NCBI GenBank assembly: GCA_029551925.1
Contig: JAKPEO010000045.1
Span: forward strand, 1-5,059
Direction of reading: 5' to 3'
Length of the DNA stretch: 5,059 bases
From: a bacterium
Lineage (GTDB): Bacteria; JAGOBX01
A program made the position numbers and the translations under genes. Shown here one piece after another: positions 5,022 to 5,059 of this stretch. The notes below the pieces were generated by a model. The model did no database searches. It was given only the letters and a program-made list of their open reading frames with translations, and had not been told where the DNA came from. Numbering within the stretch: the first letter of the stretch is position 1; every line of letters begins with the position of its first letter.

Positions 5022-5059
5022 ATGAAATTAATATTTGTTTTATTAATAATTATTTTAAG
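5022..5059 (+). CDS. Start of a further gene, probably with a signal peptide (cut by window end)
   Basis: ATG 5022 opens a frame reading MKLIFVLLIIIL to the window edge, a typical signal-peptide or membrane-anchor beginning. A weak GGAAAG lies 13 nt upstream (5003-5008). Only 12 full codons are visible, and AT-rich DNA easily gives hydrophobic codons. The call rests on the start plus the basic-then-hydrophobic pattern. Function cannot be judged. Confidence 0.45.
   Translation, partial: MKLIFVLLIIIL

Overview
The window is an AT-rich bacterial segment, probably from a Gram-negative, host-associated or uncultured lineage. That guess rests on a secreted caspase-homologue protease, a membrane-anchored zinc-finger (anti-sigma type) protein, low GC and many short intergenic repeats. 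Nothing here fixes the phylum. The FYENGK-type repeats recall spirochaete (Treponema-like) surface proteins, but this is only a recollection of family style. All three genes considered real or likely lie on the + strand.

Layout. Bases 1-159 are a leader dominated by two heptanucleotide tandem repeats. Bases 160-3480 encode one large secreted protein: signal peptide, caspase-like (peptidase C14) domain with visible His/Cys dyad and a calcium-loop motif, an alpha-helical charged middle, an uncharacterised segment, and thirteen 31-residue repeats with the core FYENGKI. The reading frame changes sharply in base composition at about 1690.

Bases 3481-3914 hold no convincing gene but are full of repeats. 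They contain a 141-bp MITE-like element with perfect 15-bp terminal inverted repeats and a perfect 8-bp flanking direct repeat. They also contain four copies of a REP-like palindrome with a GTAG foot (two inside the element, two outside), a triplicated AAATCCGTG motif and a CGCAAAG-rich stretch. A 67-codon open frame (3915-4118) follows. It is made partly of pieces of the same repeats and contains a 25-bp palindrome, so it is doubtful as a gene.

Bases 4134-4889 encode a single-pass membrane protein with an N-terminal H-x3-C-x2-C zinc finger typical of anti-sigma factors, but no sigma factor is next to it. After three direct copies of AGTAAGGGTA, a new frame with a hydrophobic start opens at 5022 and runs off the window.

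Possible joint function. The caspase-like protein is predicted to be exported, and the C-terminal part of the zinc-finger protein is predicted to face the same compartment. A protease/anti-sigma signalling link is therefore conceivable, but it is only inference: the two genes are separated by 650 bp of repeat-laden DNA and no cognate sigma gene is visible.
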